DNA of 64,000 bases from RPQJ01 sp963731105 (GCA_963731105.1 CAVSUM010000029.1:62001-126000); one strand, 5' to 3'; shown: positions 8,807-18,040, counted from the first letter of the stretch. A program made the numbers and translations. The notes: generated by a model from the sequence alone, not told the origin.

Positions 8807-9724
8807 ATGCGCGGTCCCGCCTCCCCTCCCGCCAAGGATTCCGCGCCGCGGCCGGGCGCCGGTCCAGGGCTCGCCGCTGCGATCGGCGCGTTCGTCATCT
8901 GGGGCGTGTTCCCGCTGTATCTCAAGCCGATGGCCGAGGTACCGGCCCTGCAGATCATGTCGCACCGCATCGTGTGGTGCTGCCTGCTGGTGTTTGCGTG
9001 GCTGGCGTGGCGCGGCGAGGTCGGGACGGTGCGCGCCGCACTGGCGGATCGCGGCTCGCGGCTGCGGCTCATGGCCTCCGCGGTCCTGATCAGCATCAAC
9101 TGGCTGGTCTACGTCTGGGCGGTGAACAGCGGGCACGTCGTCGAGGCGAGCCTGGGCTACTTCATCAACCCGCTGCTCAACGTGGTGCTCGGCGTGATGG
9201 TGCTGCACGAGCGGCTCAATCGCGCGCAATGGGTCGCGGTGGCGCTGGCGGCGTTCGGCGTGCTGTACCTGACCGTGGTCTCCGGGCGGCCGCCGTGGAT
9301 CGCACTGACGCTCGCGGCGAGCTTCGGGCTGTACGGGCTGATCCGCAAGGTGGTGCGGGTCGAGGCGGTGCCGGGCCTGGCCACCGAGACGCTGCTGCTC
9401 GCGCCGTTCGCCGTCGGCTTCCTGGTCTGGGTCGAGGTACAGGGCCGCGGGTCGTTCGGCCATGCGGGCGCGACGATCGACGCGCTGCTCGTCGGTAGCG
9501 GTCTGGTGACCGCGTTGCCGCTGACGCTGTTCGCCTACGGTGCACGACGCATTCCGCTCTCGACCGTCGGCCTGGTGCAGTACATCGGTCCGACGCTGCA
9601 GTTCCTGCTGGGCGTGCTGGTGTTCCACGAGGCGTTCCCGCTGACGCGCGCCGTTGGCTTCGCGTTCATCTGGGCGGCGCTGGCGGTGTACGCCGCGGAC
9701 GGGGTCCGCCGCTTGCGGCGGTAG
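8807..9724 (+). CDS. rarD: RarD-like EamA transporter
   Basis: A 305-residue inner-membrane protein with ten hydrophobic segments in two EamA halves. The RarD signature is present: GAFVIWGVFPLYLKPM, then MSHRIVWCCLL, INWLVYVWAVNSGHVVEASL and GYFINPLLNVVLGV. The transported molecule is not established. ATG 8807 (MRGPASPPAK) is preferred over an in-frame start about 100 bp upstream, because the first helix then follows a short cytoplasmic tail. It stands alone between the YgbA-like gene and a small-gene pair. Confidence 0.85.
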   Translation: MRGPASPPAKDSAPRPGAGPGLAAAIGAFVIWGVFPLYLKPMAEVPALQIMSHRIVWCCLLVFAWLAWRGEVGTVRAALADRGSRLRLMASAVLISINWLVYVWAVNSGHVVEASLGYFINPLLNVVLGVMVLHERLNRAQWVAVALAAFGVLYLTVVSGRPPWIALTLAASFGLYGLIRKVVRVEAVPGLATETLLLAPFAVGFLVWVEVQGRGSFGHAGATIDALLVGSGLVTALPLTLFAYGARRIPLSTVGLVQYIGPTLQFLLGVLVFHEAFPLTRAVGFAFIWAALAVYAADGVRRLRR

Positions 9725-9815
9725 CGAAGCGGCCGCCGGCCTGCCGCTGTCGCGTCGTTCGCCGTGGAGGATTAACCTAGGCAGGTCCTCCTTGGAACGA
9801 CCCATCCCTCACGCC

Positions 9816-10131
9816 ATGGCACAGCAGATCAGGCTCACGAGCCGCGCGACCCGCCTGCTCGACCACCACCGGCTCCGCGGCCGCTACGTATCCGACGCAG
9901 CGCTACTGGGAGCGCCTGTACCAGATGCTGGAAGAAGAGGCGGAAAAGCGCGGCAAGACTCCGCCACCGCCACCACTCTCGGGCGGCCTCGACCACGACC
10001 CGACCGAGGAGGACAGGTTGGACTGCCTGCGGGAACAGCTGGCATGGGCGGATCGCAACAACCTGCTGCACCGTATCCAGATGTTTTTCGACGCCATGCC
10101 GGTGTCAGCCTGGAACCGCGTCGAGAAGTAA
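9816..10131 (+). CDS. small conserved-looking protein, about 104 aa, frameshifted
   Basis: The protein is not recognised. Read from ATG 9816 it begins MAQQIRLTSRATRLLDHHRL; in the next frame it continues YPTQRYWERLYQMLEEEAEK and ends AMPVSAWNRVEK. The second frame has no start codon between its upstream stop and 9925, and one surplus base at about 9887 (TACGTATCCG for TACTATCCG) joins the two parts smoothly. It is hydrophilic, with a Pro stretch in the middle (TPPPPPLSGG), and is probably cytosolic. It is followed after 9 bp by a small membrane-protein ORF, so the two probably form one transcript. Confidence 0.5.
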
Positions 10132-10140
10132 CCGGCCGCC

Positions 10141-10317
10141 GTGCGCATCGCCAAGCCAATCCTGCTGGTGACCACGCCCATCGGCGTGGCGTTCGGGCTG
10201 CGCGAGGCATGGCACCTCGCGGGTCCCGGCATGGCGGTCCTAATGGCGGCGATGGTGGCGGTGGTCGGCGGCTTCATCTGGATGACGGTGCGACGCATCC
10301 GTCGCGAACGGGAATAG
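10141..10317 (+). CDS. small membrane protein, 58 aa
   Basis: A short ORF from GTG 10141, starting MRIAKPILLVTTPIGVAFGL and ending RRIRREREstop. A hydrophobic segment of about 21 residues (GPGMAVLMAAMVAVVGGF) is followed by a strongly basic tail, so it is predicted to be single- or double-spanning with the tail in the cytoplasm. It is not recognised as a named family. Its TAG stop (10315-10317) is the first triplet of a perfect 62-bp palindrome. It lies 9 bp after the 104-aa gene. Confidence 0.5.
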   Translation: MRIAKPILLVTTPIGVAFGLREAWHLAGPGMAVLMAAMVAVVGGFIWMTVRRIRRERE

Positions 10318-10376
10318 GAGGGGACGGTCTCTTGTGTGTCCCCGCGCGGGGACACACAAGAGACCGTCCCCTCCTA
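10315..10376. repeat. REP-like palindrome of the GGGGACGGTCTC family, copy 1
   Basis: A perfect 62-bp palindrome centred on CGCG at 10344-10347, starting TAGGAGGGGACGG. Each end reads TAG outward-in and gives the stop codon of the flanking gene: the 58-aa ORF on plus and the DMT transporter on minus. Compared with the copies at 16034 and 18041 it has TTGTGTGTCCCC instead of TTGAGTGTCCCC, and the opposite arm carries the matching change, so base pairing is kept. Confidence 0.92.
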
Positions 10377-10796
10377 TCTCCGGTTCACCAGCCAGAGGCC
10401 GACCAGGCACAGTCCCAGTCCCACCACGTTGGCCGCAGTCAGCCGCTCGCGGAACGCCGCCACGCCGATGACCAGCAGCAGCAGCGCCGCAGCCGACTGC
10501 GTCACCAACGCACCGAGGCTCACCTCGAAGCCGCCGCGGTAGAGATACAGGAATCCCAGGTCGAGCCCGACGATGACGGCGGCGAGCGCGAGCGCGGTCC
10601 AGTTCAGCTGGCGCAACTCCTGCCGCCACTCGAAGCCTCCGGGCGACAGCAGCAGCAGCGCCGCGAACCCGATGGCCACCAGCGAATAGGTGACGAGCAG
10701 CGACAGCAGCGGGTTGACGCCCGCCGGCGTCAGCTTGAGCACCAGGTGATAACCGACGGTGCAGAGAATCGCGAGTGAGAGCCAGGCCAGCGGCAT
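10374..10796 (-). CDS. EamA-like DMT transporter, half-size
   Basis: A 140-residue inner-membrane protein with four or five hydrophobic segments and one EamA repeat, the size of small DMT transporters that work as dimers. It starts MPLAWLSLAILCTVGYHLVL; GALVTQSAAALLLLVIG and the terminal GLGLCLVGLWLVNRR are typical of the fold. ATG 10796 is preferred to an in-frame start about 140 bp upstream that would overlap the next promoter region. The TAG stop is the outer triplet of the 62-bp palindrome. The substrate is unknown. Confidence 0.7.
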   Translation of the reverse strand: MPLAWLSLAILCTVGYHLVLKLTPAGVNPLLSLLVTYSLVAIGFAALLLLSPGGFEWRQELRQLNWTALALAAVIVGLDLGFLYLYRGGFEVSLGALVTQSAAALLLLVIGVAAFRERLTAANVVGLGLCLVGLWLVNRR

Positions 10797-10936
10797 GAGC
10801 GTCGAGTACCCCTTGGTCAGTCGGGCGGCACGCCACGCCGACCACTTGCATTCGCGATGACTGGGCCGGGACGCTACCATAAAGTGTGCGGCGAGACCGG
10901 GGGGCGACGCGCGAGCCGGGGCACAAGGCAACAACG

Positions 10937-12867
10937 ATGAACATCAAGCTCCTGCAGCCAGACCTGACCACGTTCACAGCGCGAGTGACCAGGGCCATCG
11001 CCGCACTGCTCCCGACATTGGCGCTGGCATTGCCGGTCACCGCCGACGCGAGTGCTACCGCACCGGACGACACCGCTGCACTGTTCAAGACCACCTGCGC
11101 CATCTGCCACGAGGTGCCCGAAACCAAGGCGCCGCCCACGGACACGCTGCGCCGGCTGCCGGCCTCGCAGATCCTGATGGCCATGGAATTCGGCAAGATG
11201 CAGCCGCAGGCCGCCGCCCTGAAGCAGGAGCAGCGCGTCCGCCTCGCGCACTGGCTCGCCGCGGAGGAGGACGCGAAGCGCGACGCGTGGCTCACCGACA
11301 AGGCCTGCGCCGGCACGACCCCCGTGCGGCCGAGCGGGCGCGAGAACTGGGGCCTCGGGCGCGACAATCGTCGCGAGGCCGCCGGTGTCGGCATCGATCG
11401 GCGCGACGTCGACCGGCTCGAGCTGCAGTGGTCCATCGCCCTGCCCGCGGTCACCACCATGCGCTCGCAGCCGGTCATCGCGGGCGACACCGTGTTCCTC
11501 GGCAGCAAGGGCGCGCACCTGCTCGCGCTCGATCGGCACAGCGGCTGCGTGCGCTGGTCGTTCAAGACCGAAGGCCCGGTTCACTCGGCGCTCACGCTCG
11601 ACACGACCCCGGACGGCGTGGCGACCCTGTACTTCGCCGACGAACTGGCGAGTGTCTACGCCGTGGACGCAACGACCGGCAAGTTGCGCTGGCGGGAACG
11701 CGTCAAGTGGTTCCCGACCTCGATCATCAGCGGACCGATCACCTACTACGACGGACGCCTGTACGTGCCGATGTCGTCGTTTGAAGTGGCGGCCGCCGGC
11801 CTGCCGACGCACGAATGCTGCCGCAGCCACGGCGGCATCGCGGCGCTCGACGCGACCACCGGCCAGCCGGTGTGGCGCTTCGACACGACGCCGCAGGCTG
11901 CGAAGACCCACCTCAACCGCGACGGCGTGCAGATGTGGGGCCCGAGTGGCGCGGTGGTCTGGAACAGCCCGACCATCGATGCGAAGCGCGGCGTGCTGTA
12001 CTTCGGCACCGGCCAGAACTCCTCCTCGCCCGCCACCGACACCAGCGACGCAATCTTCGCGCTCGACCTGAAGACGGGCGCCAGGCGCTGGTCGTTCCAG
12101 GCGCTGGCGAACGATGCCTGGAACGCGGCCTGCCTCGGCGGCGGCGCGAGTTGCCCGACGGAGAACGGCCCGGACTTCGACTTCGGCGCGGCGGTGATGC
12201 TGGTCGAACGCAAGCAGGGCGACCTGCTGATCGCCGGCCAGAAGTCCGGCGAAGTGTTCGCACTCGATCCGGACCGCGACGGCGCGGTCGTCTGGCGCAA
12301 GCGTGTCGGCTGCGGGCAGCTCGAACGGCGGCGTGCACCACGGCCTGGCGACCGACGGCGAGCGGGTGTTCGTGCCCGTGAACGGATCCGGAGCGCAAGG
12401 TCGCGGGCTACGTGCCACGGCCCGGCGTGTACGCGCTCGCGCTGCACGACGGCAAGACGCTGTGGTCGCACCCGGTGCAGCGCGGCTGCACGTTTGATCC
12501 GGCCGATGCGCCGCTGGTGGGCCTCGCCGAGATGGCGAGGGGCAAGTCCGAGCGTTCGCCCTGGCCCGAGTGCAGCTACTACTACGGCCACTCGGCCGCC
12601 GCGGTGGTCGCCAACGGCGTGGTGTACACAGGCGCGCTCGACGGCAAGCTGCGCATGCTCGACGCGCGCAACGGCAAGCTGCTGCGGATCATCGACACCA
12701 GGCGGCCAGTCCAGGCAAGCAACGGCGTGGCCGGGCATGGCGGCGCGATCGACGTGGGCGGCGCGCTGCCGGACGGCGACCAGCTGTTCGTGCTGTCGGG
12801 CTACGGCATGTTCGGCCAGATGCCGGGCAACCTGCTGCTGGTGTATGGTCTGCCGTCCCGACCCTGA
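10937..12867 (+). CDS. cytochrome/PQQ-propeller dehydrogenase, polyvinyl-alcohol-dehydrogenase-like, frameshifted
   Basis: A secreted quinoprotein-type dehydrogenase. A signal peptide (about residues 1-38, ending near TADAS) precedes a single c-type haem site CAICH (about residue 54), then an eight-bladed PQQ-type propeller with repeats such as LLALDRHSGCVRWSFKTEG and YAVDATTGKLRWRERV. This order is that of PVA dehydrogenase (cytochrome), which oxidises secondary alcohols in the periplasm. Two +1 breaks occur: near 12312, before GSSNGGVHHGLATDGERV, and near 12393 (AACGGATCCGGAG for AACGATCCGGAG). Corrected length is about 642 residues. Substrate and true PQQ dependence are not shown by sequence. 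A GST gene follows after 23 bp. Confidence 0.75.
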
Positions 12868-12890
12868 CGTCTGCCACTCGAGGACCCGCG

Positions 12891-13562
12891 ATGCTCAAGC
12901 TCTACGGCTTTCCGGTCAGCAACTACTCGAACATGGTGCAGCTCGCGCTGCTCGAGAAAGGCGTGCCGTTCGAGTACGTGATGACCACCCCGGACCAGAG
13001 CGAAACGACGCTGGCGAGGAGCCCGCGCGGCAAGGTGCCATTCCTCGAGACGCCGCAGGGCTACATCAACGAGACCAGCGCTAATCCTCGACTACCTCGA
13101 GGATCGCGGCGAGGGCAGGCCATTGCTGCCCGCGGATCCGTTCGCCCGCGCGCAGGTACGCGCATTGATGCGCGAGATCGAGCTGTACATCGAGCTGCCG
13201 GGTCGCACCTGCTACGCGGAGGCGTTTTTCGGCGCCCCGTGGCCGACGCCATCAAGGCGAAGGCCCGTGATGACCTCACGGCCGGGTTCGCCACGCTCAA
13301 GCGCCACGGCAAGTTCGCACCGTACGTGGCCGGTGACCAGTTCACGCTGGCCGACATCGTGTTCCTCTACAGCGCCGGTCTCGCGAACGCGGTGGTCCAG
13401 CGGCTGTTCGGCCTCGATCCGCTGGGCGAGATGCCTGCAGCGAGCGCACTGCTGCAGCGCCTGGGCGAGAACCCCCACGTGCAGGCCATCGCCCGTAACC
13501 ACGATGCCGCCATGCCGGGGTTCATCGCGGCGATGCGCGCCAAGGTGCAAGCGACGCGCTAG
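12891..13562 (+). CDS. glutathione S-transferase family protein, frameshifted twice
   Basis: A cytosolic GST-fold protein of about 223 residues. The thioredoxin-like N-terminal domain has MLKLYGFPVSNYSNMVQLAL, the conserved cis-Pro loop GKVPFLET and the G-site start of helix 3 (NETSA). The C-terminal helical domain ends FTLADIVFLYSAGLANAVV. A +1 break near 13082 (AGCGCTAATCC) and a compensating -1 break near 13243 (GCCCCGTGGCC, expected GCCCCGGTGGCC) move the middle part LLPADPFARAQVRALMREIE into another frame. With both corrected the protein is uninterrupted. Substrate unknown; it is downstream of the dehydrogenase on the same strand. Confidence 0.8.
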   Translation: MLKLYGFPVSNYSNMVQLALLEKGVPFEYVMTTPDQSETTLARSPRGKVPFLETPQGYINETSANPRLPRGSRRGQAIAARGSVRPRAGTRIDARDRAVHRAAGSHLLRGGVFRRPVADAIKAKARDDLTAGFATLKRHGKFAPYVAGDQFTLADIVFLYSAGLANAVVQRLFGLDPLGEMPAASALLQRLGENPHVQAIARNHDAAMPGFIAAMRAKVQATR

Positions 13563-13578
13563 GCACGCCGCAGCGGCG

Positions 13579-15366
13579 TCATTGCCGCTGCACGCGGATC
13601 ATGGTCGACTGCCCGTCCTCGACGTGCCAGCCCGGGAAATGGGCGATGGCGGTGTAGGCCGTGCCGTCCGGCTCGAACTCGACGTCGCGGGTGAAGGTGA
13701 CGCGGCGCGGCATCGGGATCTGCTGCCAGGCCTCGCTCGCGATGTCGAAGGTGTAGAGCGAGTCGCTCTGGTTGCCGTTCACCCACACGATGCCGCGCGG
13801 TCGATCGACGTTGAGCGCGTAAGGCGTGTCGCCGCCCTTCGGGATCAGCGGCAGCTCGAAACGCGTGAACTCGCTGGTCGCCGGGTCGAAGCGCACGATC
13901 GCCGATTCCGGGAACGCCGTGATCCACAGCTTGCCCGCGGCGTCGGTCCGCAGCCGGCGCGGCCCCTTGAACGGCGTGGCGACCATGGTGATCTTGCCGG
14001 TGGCCGGATCGATCGAGCCGATCTCGTCGGTGTGCAGGCGCGCGAACCACACCTTGCCGTCCGGCGTGATGTCGATGCCGTAGGGCAGCGGCGTGCCGGT
14101 GGCCTGGCGATCCACCGGCAGCCACTTGGCGAGCGGCACGCCCCAGCTCATCACCTTGAAGATCGCGCCGATCAAGCGGACGTTGAGCCATTCGCGGAAG
14201 CCGCGCGTCGGCAGGTCGTACATCGTGAAGCGCTTGGTGCCGCGGTCGAACATCGCGACCTGGTTCGAGAGCGCGACCGTGAACCACACGCGGTCCTGCT
14301 GGTCGACGCGGATCGTGTGCGGGTAGAAGCCCTCGTCCATCTCGTGCAGCGTGAACTGCTTGGTGGCCGGGTCGAATTCCACCAGCCGGCGCTGCGCCGA
14401 AGGCGTGATGAAGATGTGCCCGTCGACGCGCGACTCGGCCAGCGAGTGCGCGTTCGAGGTGCTGTCGTGCTTTGGGAAATCCCTGAGGCGCGCCGCGAGC
14501 AGCCCGCCGTTCCTCTCGCCGTCGCGGTGCGGAATCCTGTAGACCGTCACTTCGTTGGTGCGGGGATTCACCTCGTACAGCCGGTCCTGGATGTTGTCGG
14601 CCACGTACGCGAGGCCGTTGGCCGCGTACAGCATGTCGTGCACCTGGCTGAAGATGTCGCCGAGCGGCCACTCGGTGATCGTGACGGCCGCGAGCGCCGG
14701 GCTCCACGGCGCCGGCTCGGCGATGAGTTGCGGGTTCTCGCGCAGCTTGCGGTAACCGGCTGAGAGCTTCTCCGGCATCGTCCTCTGGTCAGCGCTCGAC
14801 AGCCGCGACCCGAGGCGCATCATGCGGCCAATGATCGCGGCCCATTCCTCCGGCGTGCGCTCCATGCGGATGAACGAATTGCCCTGCTGGTGGCAGAACG
14901 TGCACTGCGTCTGGAAGTGCAGCTGGGTGTCGCGGTCGCCGAGGTCGAGCGCGCCGAGCCAGGAACTCGCCGGCCGCGCCTCGGCGAGCTTCACCGGATC
15001 GGTCTCGGGCACCAGCGTCACGGCCAGCTCGCGCGTCTCGAGCAGCGGCTTGACGGCCAGGTCCTGGAAGCCGGGCTTGCGCACCAGGTATTCCATCGGC
15101 TCGGTGCGGTCGGCAAATGCCACGCGGCCGGCGGCATCGCTGAAGCGCGTGATCTCCGGCACCACCACCCGCGCGACGCCGGGCGCCTGGTAGCCGTTGT
15201 CGGAGGTGTCGAGGTTCGGGCCGTCGGCGCGACGCTCGCGCACCATCACCGTCGCGAGCGGCTGACCCGCCGGATCGGTCACGGTCACCATGATCGCCGA
15301 CGCAGGCGCGCAGAGCGCGAGCATCAGCAGCGCAGTCATGGCGCGCGGCGCAGACAGCATTGGCAT
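13579..15366 (-). CDS. Vgb-like beta-propeller protein with a c-type haem site
   Basis: A 595-residue exported protein. The signal peptide ends at about residue 24 (LCAPASA). An Ig-like carboxypeptidase-regulatory domain (about 25-115) is followed by a haem motif CTFCH at about 155 in a short cytochrome-like stretch. A Vgb/streptogramin-lyase-type propeller then shows many repeats of the kind DGKVWFARLHTDEIGSIDPATGKI. The combination suggests a periplasmic sensor or redox protein, not an antibiotic lyase, whose family lacks haem. Its start is 2 bp after the stop of the PhlG-like gene, so it is the last gene of that operon. No frameshift is seen. Confidence 0.7.
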   Translation of the reverse strand: MPMLSAPRAMTALLMLALCAPASAIMVTVTDPAGQPLATVMVRERRADGPNLDTSDNGYQAPGVARVVVPEITRFSDAAGRVAFADRTEPMEYLVRKPGFQDLAVKPLLETRELAVTLVPETDPVKLAEARPASSWLGALDLGDRDTQLHFQTQCTFCHQQGNSFIRMERTPEEWAAIIGRMMRLGSRLSSADQRTMPEKLSAGYRKLRENPQLIAEPAPWSPALAAVTITEWPLGDIFSQVHDMLYAANGLAYVADNIQDRLYEVNPRTNEVTVYRIPHRDGERNGGLLAARLRDFPKHDSTSNAHSLAESRVDGHIFITPSAQRRLVEFDPATKQFTLHEMDEGFYPHTIRVDQQDRVWFTVALSNQVAMFDRGTKRFTMYDLPTRGFREWLNVRLIGAIFKVMSWGVPLAKWLPVDRQATGTPLPYGIDITPDGKVWFARLHTDEIGSIDPATGKITMVATPFKGPRRLRTDAAGKLWITAFPESAIVRFDPATSEFTRFELPLIPKGGDTPYALNVDRPRGIVWVNGNQSDSLYTFDIASEAWQQIPMPRRVTFTRDVEFEPDGTAYTAIAHFPGWHVEDGQSTMIRVQRQ

Positions 15367-15368
15367 AG

Positions 15369-16033
15369 TCAGTCCACTCCCGTCTCAACCAGGCGATAGA
15401 TGTTGCGGTCATTTCGCTGCGCGTACAACGCCGGCAGGAAGTGCGGCAGCAGGCCGACCTCCTCCACCTGGTGCCGTTGCCATTCCCGCAGCATGCCGTC
15501 GCTGAACAGGTGTCGCCGCAGCAGCGCATTGATCCACGGCCCGATCAACGGCCAGTCCACGCCGATGATCGTGTCCACCGCATAGGTCGCGCCCTGTGGC
15601 GAGATGCCCCACTCGTGGCGAATCTCGCCGAATATGATGCCGGCCACCTGCGGCCGGGTGACGAAGCGCTGCGGCGACAACTCGATCACCCGCGCCGCCC
15701 CTTCGCTGTCGTACGGTCCGAACCACTCGAAGCGCGCGACCACGCCGCCGGCACCGACACCGGGCTGCCCGTCTGCTGCCGGCTCCTCGACCCAGATCCG
15801 GCCGTGCTCGGTGGGATGGAACAGGTGATACATCGGTCGCAACGCGCCATCGAACTCGACCTCGCTGATCGGCAGCACCCGGTACCACCAGGCGAGCATC
15901 GCGGGCGTCACGCCGGGCAGCGGCGGATGGCGGATGGTCAGGTGGATGCGGCCATCGGGCAGGATCTCGTGCGCGGTCGCAGCACGGCTCACCGGCAGCA
16001 GCGGCCACGGAATCCGCCGCGGCGGATCGTGCT
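15369..16033 (-). CDS. PhlG-like (DAPG hydrolase domain) protein, fused in frame to the upstream gene
   Basis: This segment resembles the 2,4-diacetylphloroglucinol hydrolase (PhlG) domain, a family of metal-dependent C-C bond hydrolases. Supporting stretches are PAMLAWWYRVLPISEVEFDG, MYHLFHPTEHGRIWVEE, GIIFGEIRHEWGISPQG and VGLLPHFLPALYA; His and Glu residues in these are candidate metal ligands. No stop separates it from the PQQ dehydrogenase; the frame runs through a palindromic repeat. A separate start could be GTG 15992 or a codon in the palindrome, but neither has a clear ribosome-binding site. Assignment is by motif recollection and moderately sure. The substrate is unknown. Confidence 0.6.
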
Positions 16034-16096
16034 TCGGAGGGGACGGTCTCTTGAGTGTCCCCGCAGCGGGGACACTCAAGAGACCGTCCCCTCCGA
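16034..16096. repeat. REP-like palindrome of the GGGGACGGTCTC family, copy 2
   Basis: A near-perfect palindrome of about 63 bp with a 3-nt centre (AGC between CCCCGC and GGGG). The left arm reads TCGGAGGGGACGGTCTCTTG. It lies exactly between the last typical residues of the PQQ dehydrogenase (GDHLMAFAL) and the PhlG-like domain. On the minus strand it is open in the coding frame and would be translated as a linker beginning GGDGLLSVPAAGTLKRPSPP. Confidence 0.92.
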
Positions 16097-17976
16097 GCGC
16101 GAACGCCATCAGGTGGTCGCCCGTGCCACGGTTGTACATGGCATGCCCGCCCGCATTGACGAGCACGAATTGCCGCCCGTCGAGCGTGTAGCTCATCGGC
16201 GTGGCGGTCGCATCGACCGGCAGCGTGTAGTGCCACAATTCGCGGCCGTCGCGCACGTCGAACGCGCGGAACTGCCGGTCCATCGTCGCCGCGATGAAGA
16301 ACACGCCGCCGTCGGTGACGAGCCCGCCGCCGAGATTGGGCGTGCCCCAGTCGATGTGCCACGGCAGCGGGAATGGTCCCATCTCGTGCATCGAGCCGAG
16401 CGGCACCTGCCACGCGATCCTGCCCTGCGCGAGATCGACGGCGACCAGCTTGCCCCACGGCGGCGCGGTGCACGGGATGCCGAGTGGCGACAGCAGCGGT
16501 CCCACCGCCAGTGTGTATGGCGTCCCCTGCATGGTGACGAACATGGTCTTCTGCCCGGCCACCGGGTGGTCCTGCCTCGTTGCCGCGACCGACACCCGGA
16601 ATCAGTTGCGCGACGAACGGCGCGGCGTTCACGTTCACGATCAGGCGCTGCTCGCGCGGCGAGTACGCACCACCGCCCCAGTTGGCACCACCGAGGCTGC
16701 CGGGAAACAGCAACGTGGGCTGCTCGCCGAGCGGCGTGAAGATGCCCTCGTTGCGCAGACCGGCCAGCATCTCGCGGCACTTGCCGCGATCCCAGGACGT
16801 CAGCCCCCAGGCGTCGTCCGGCTGCACACGCGTCGGCAGCAACCGCAGCGACTCCTGCGGAAACGGCTGCGTCGGCCAGGCGCGTTCGCCGGTGATGGTG
16901 CTCGCCGGAACGGCACGCTCCTGCACCGGCAGCAGCGGCGTGCCGTCGCGTCGGTCGAGCACGAACACGAAGCCCTGCTTGCTCACCTGCGCGAGTGCCG
17001 GCACCCGGCGACCGTCGGGTGCGGTCCACTCGAACAGCACCGGCTGCGCCGGCGTGTCGTAGTCCCAGAGGTCGTGGTGCACCAGCTGGAACGCCCACGC
17101 CACCTCGCCGGTCGCGAGGCGCAGCGCCACGACCGCGTTGGCGTGGCCGTTGCTGCCGTCGCGCAGCACGCCGTAGTAGTCGGGCGACGGCGCGCCGGTC
17201 GGCACGAACACCAGGTCACGCCCGGCATCGACGGCGAGCGGCGCCCAGGCGTTGGCCGCACCCGTGCCGTTGATGCCTTGCAGCGGATCGAACGTCCAGC
17301 GCGGCGCGCCCGTCACGGCGTCGAACGCAGCGATCACGCCGCGCGGCGCCTCGGCATACGCGAAATCGATCACCGACGAGCCGACCACCACCACGCCATT
17401 CGCCACCACGGGTGGCGAGCTCGTGCCCACCTGCTCGAGCCCGTATCGTTCGTGCTCGACTAGCGTGACGACACCGCGCGCACCGAAGCCGTCACAGGGC
17501 TTGCCGTCGCGCGCGTCGAGCGCGACCAGGCGGCGATCATTGGTGGCGGTGTAGATGCGATGCCGACAGGCTGCCGCGGCGCCCACCTGCGGCACTTCGG
17601 CGTAGGCGACGCCGCGGCAACGATACGGGCGCTCGCTGGTCCGTCGCACCTGCGGGTCGTAAGTCCAGCGCTCGCGGCCGGTCCGCGGATCGAGCGCGAT
17701 GACGCGGTTGAACGGCGTGCAGTAGACGAGGTGCTCACCGGCTAGCGGCGACAGCAGGATCGGGGTGGACTGCGCCGAGACGCTCGACGGCTGGCCCCGC
17801 GTTGCTGCCATGTCGCCGTTGCGATGCGTCCACGCCGGAGCCAGCGTGTCGACGTTCGCCGGGGTGATCTGCGTGCCGGTGCTGTGGTGCTGGCCGAGCG
17901 GGTCACCGGTGGCACGCGCCGGCTCGATGCTGCACGCCATGCCCCACACGAGCAGCGGCAACAGCCGCGCCGGCAC
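16092..17976 (-). CDS. PQQ-dependent dehydrogenase, quinoprotein-glucose-dehydrogenase-like, frameshifted
   Basis: An exported propeller enzyme related to the catalytic part of membrane PQQ glucose dehydrogenases, oxidising a sugar or alcohol in the periplasm. From GTG 17976 a short signal peptide (LLPLLVWGMACSIEPARA) precedes DPLGQHHSTGTQITPANVDT. Family elements include FNRVIALDPRTGRERWTYDP, FQLVHHDLWDYDTPAQPVLF and FPGSLGGANWGGGAYSP. One +1 break near 16590 moves the last blades (FVTMQGTPYTLAVGPLLSPL to GDHLMAFAL) into another frame; corrected length is about 627 residues. No stop codon ends it before the palindrome and the PhlG-like domain. No PQQ-biosynthesis gene is in the window. Confidence 0.8.
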
Positions 17977-18040
17977 TGCGTACGTTCGGGACAGTGGATC
18001 GCATGTGCGGCAGTGTGCCAACCGGCCGCCATGCGCGGAA

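Noticed and set aside
10315..10376. Rho-independent terminators at the GGGGAC palindromes
   Set aside because: They may stop transcription in both directions, but no U-tract follows either arm, and the same unit occurs inside a reading frame at 16034 and upstream of a start at 18041, so repeat element is the better label.
13579..15366. Streptogramin (virginiamycin B) lyase resistance gene
   Set aside because: The protein is exported, twice the usual size, and has an Ig-like domain and a haem site; only the propeller type is shared.
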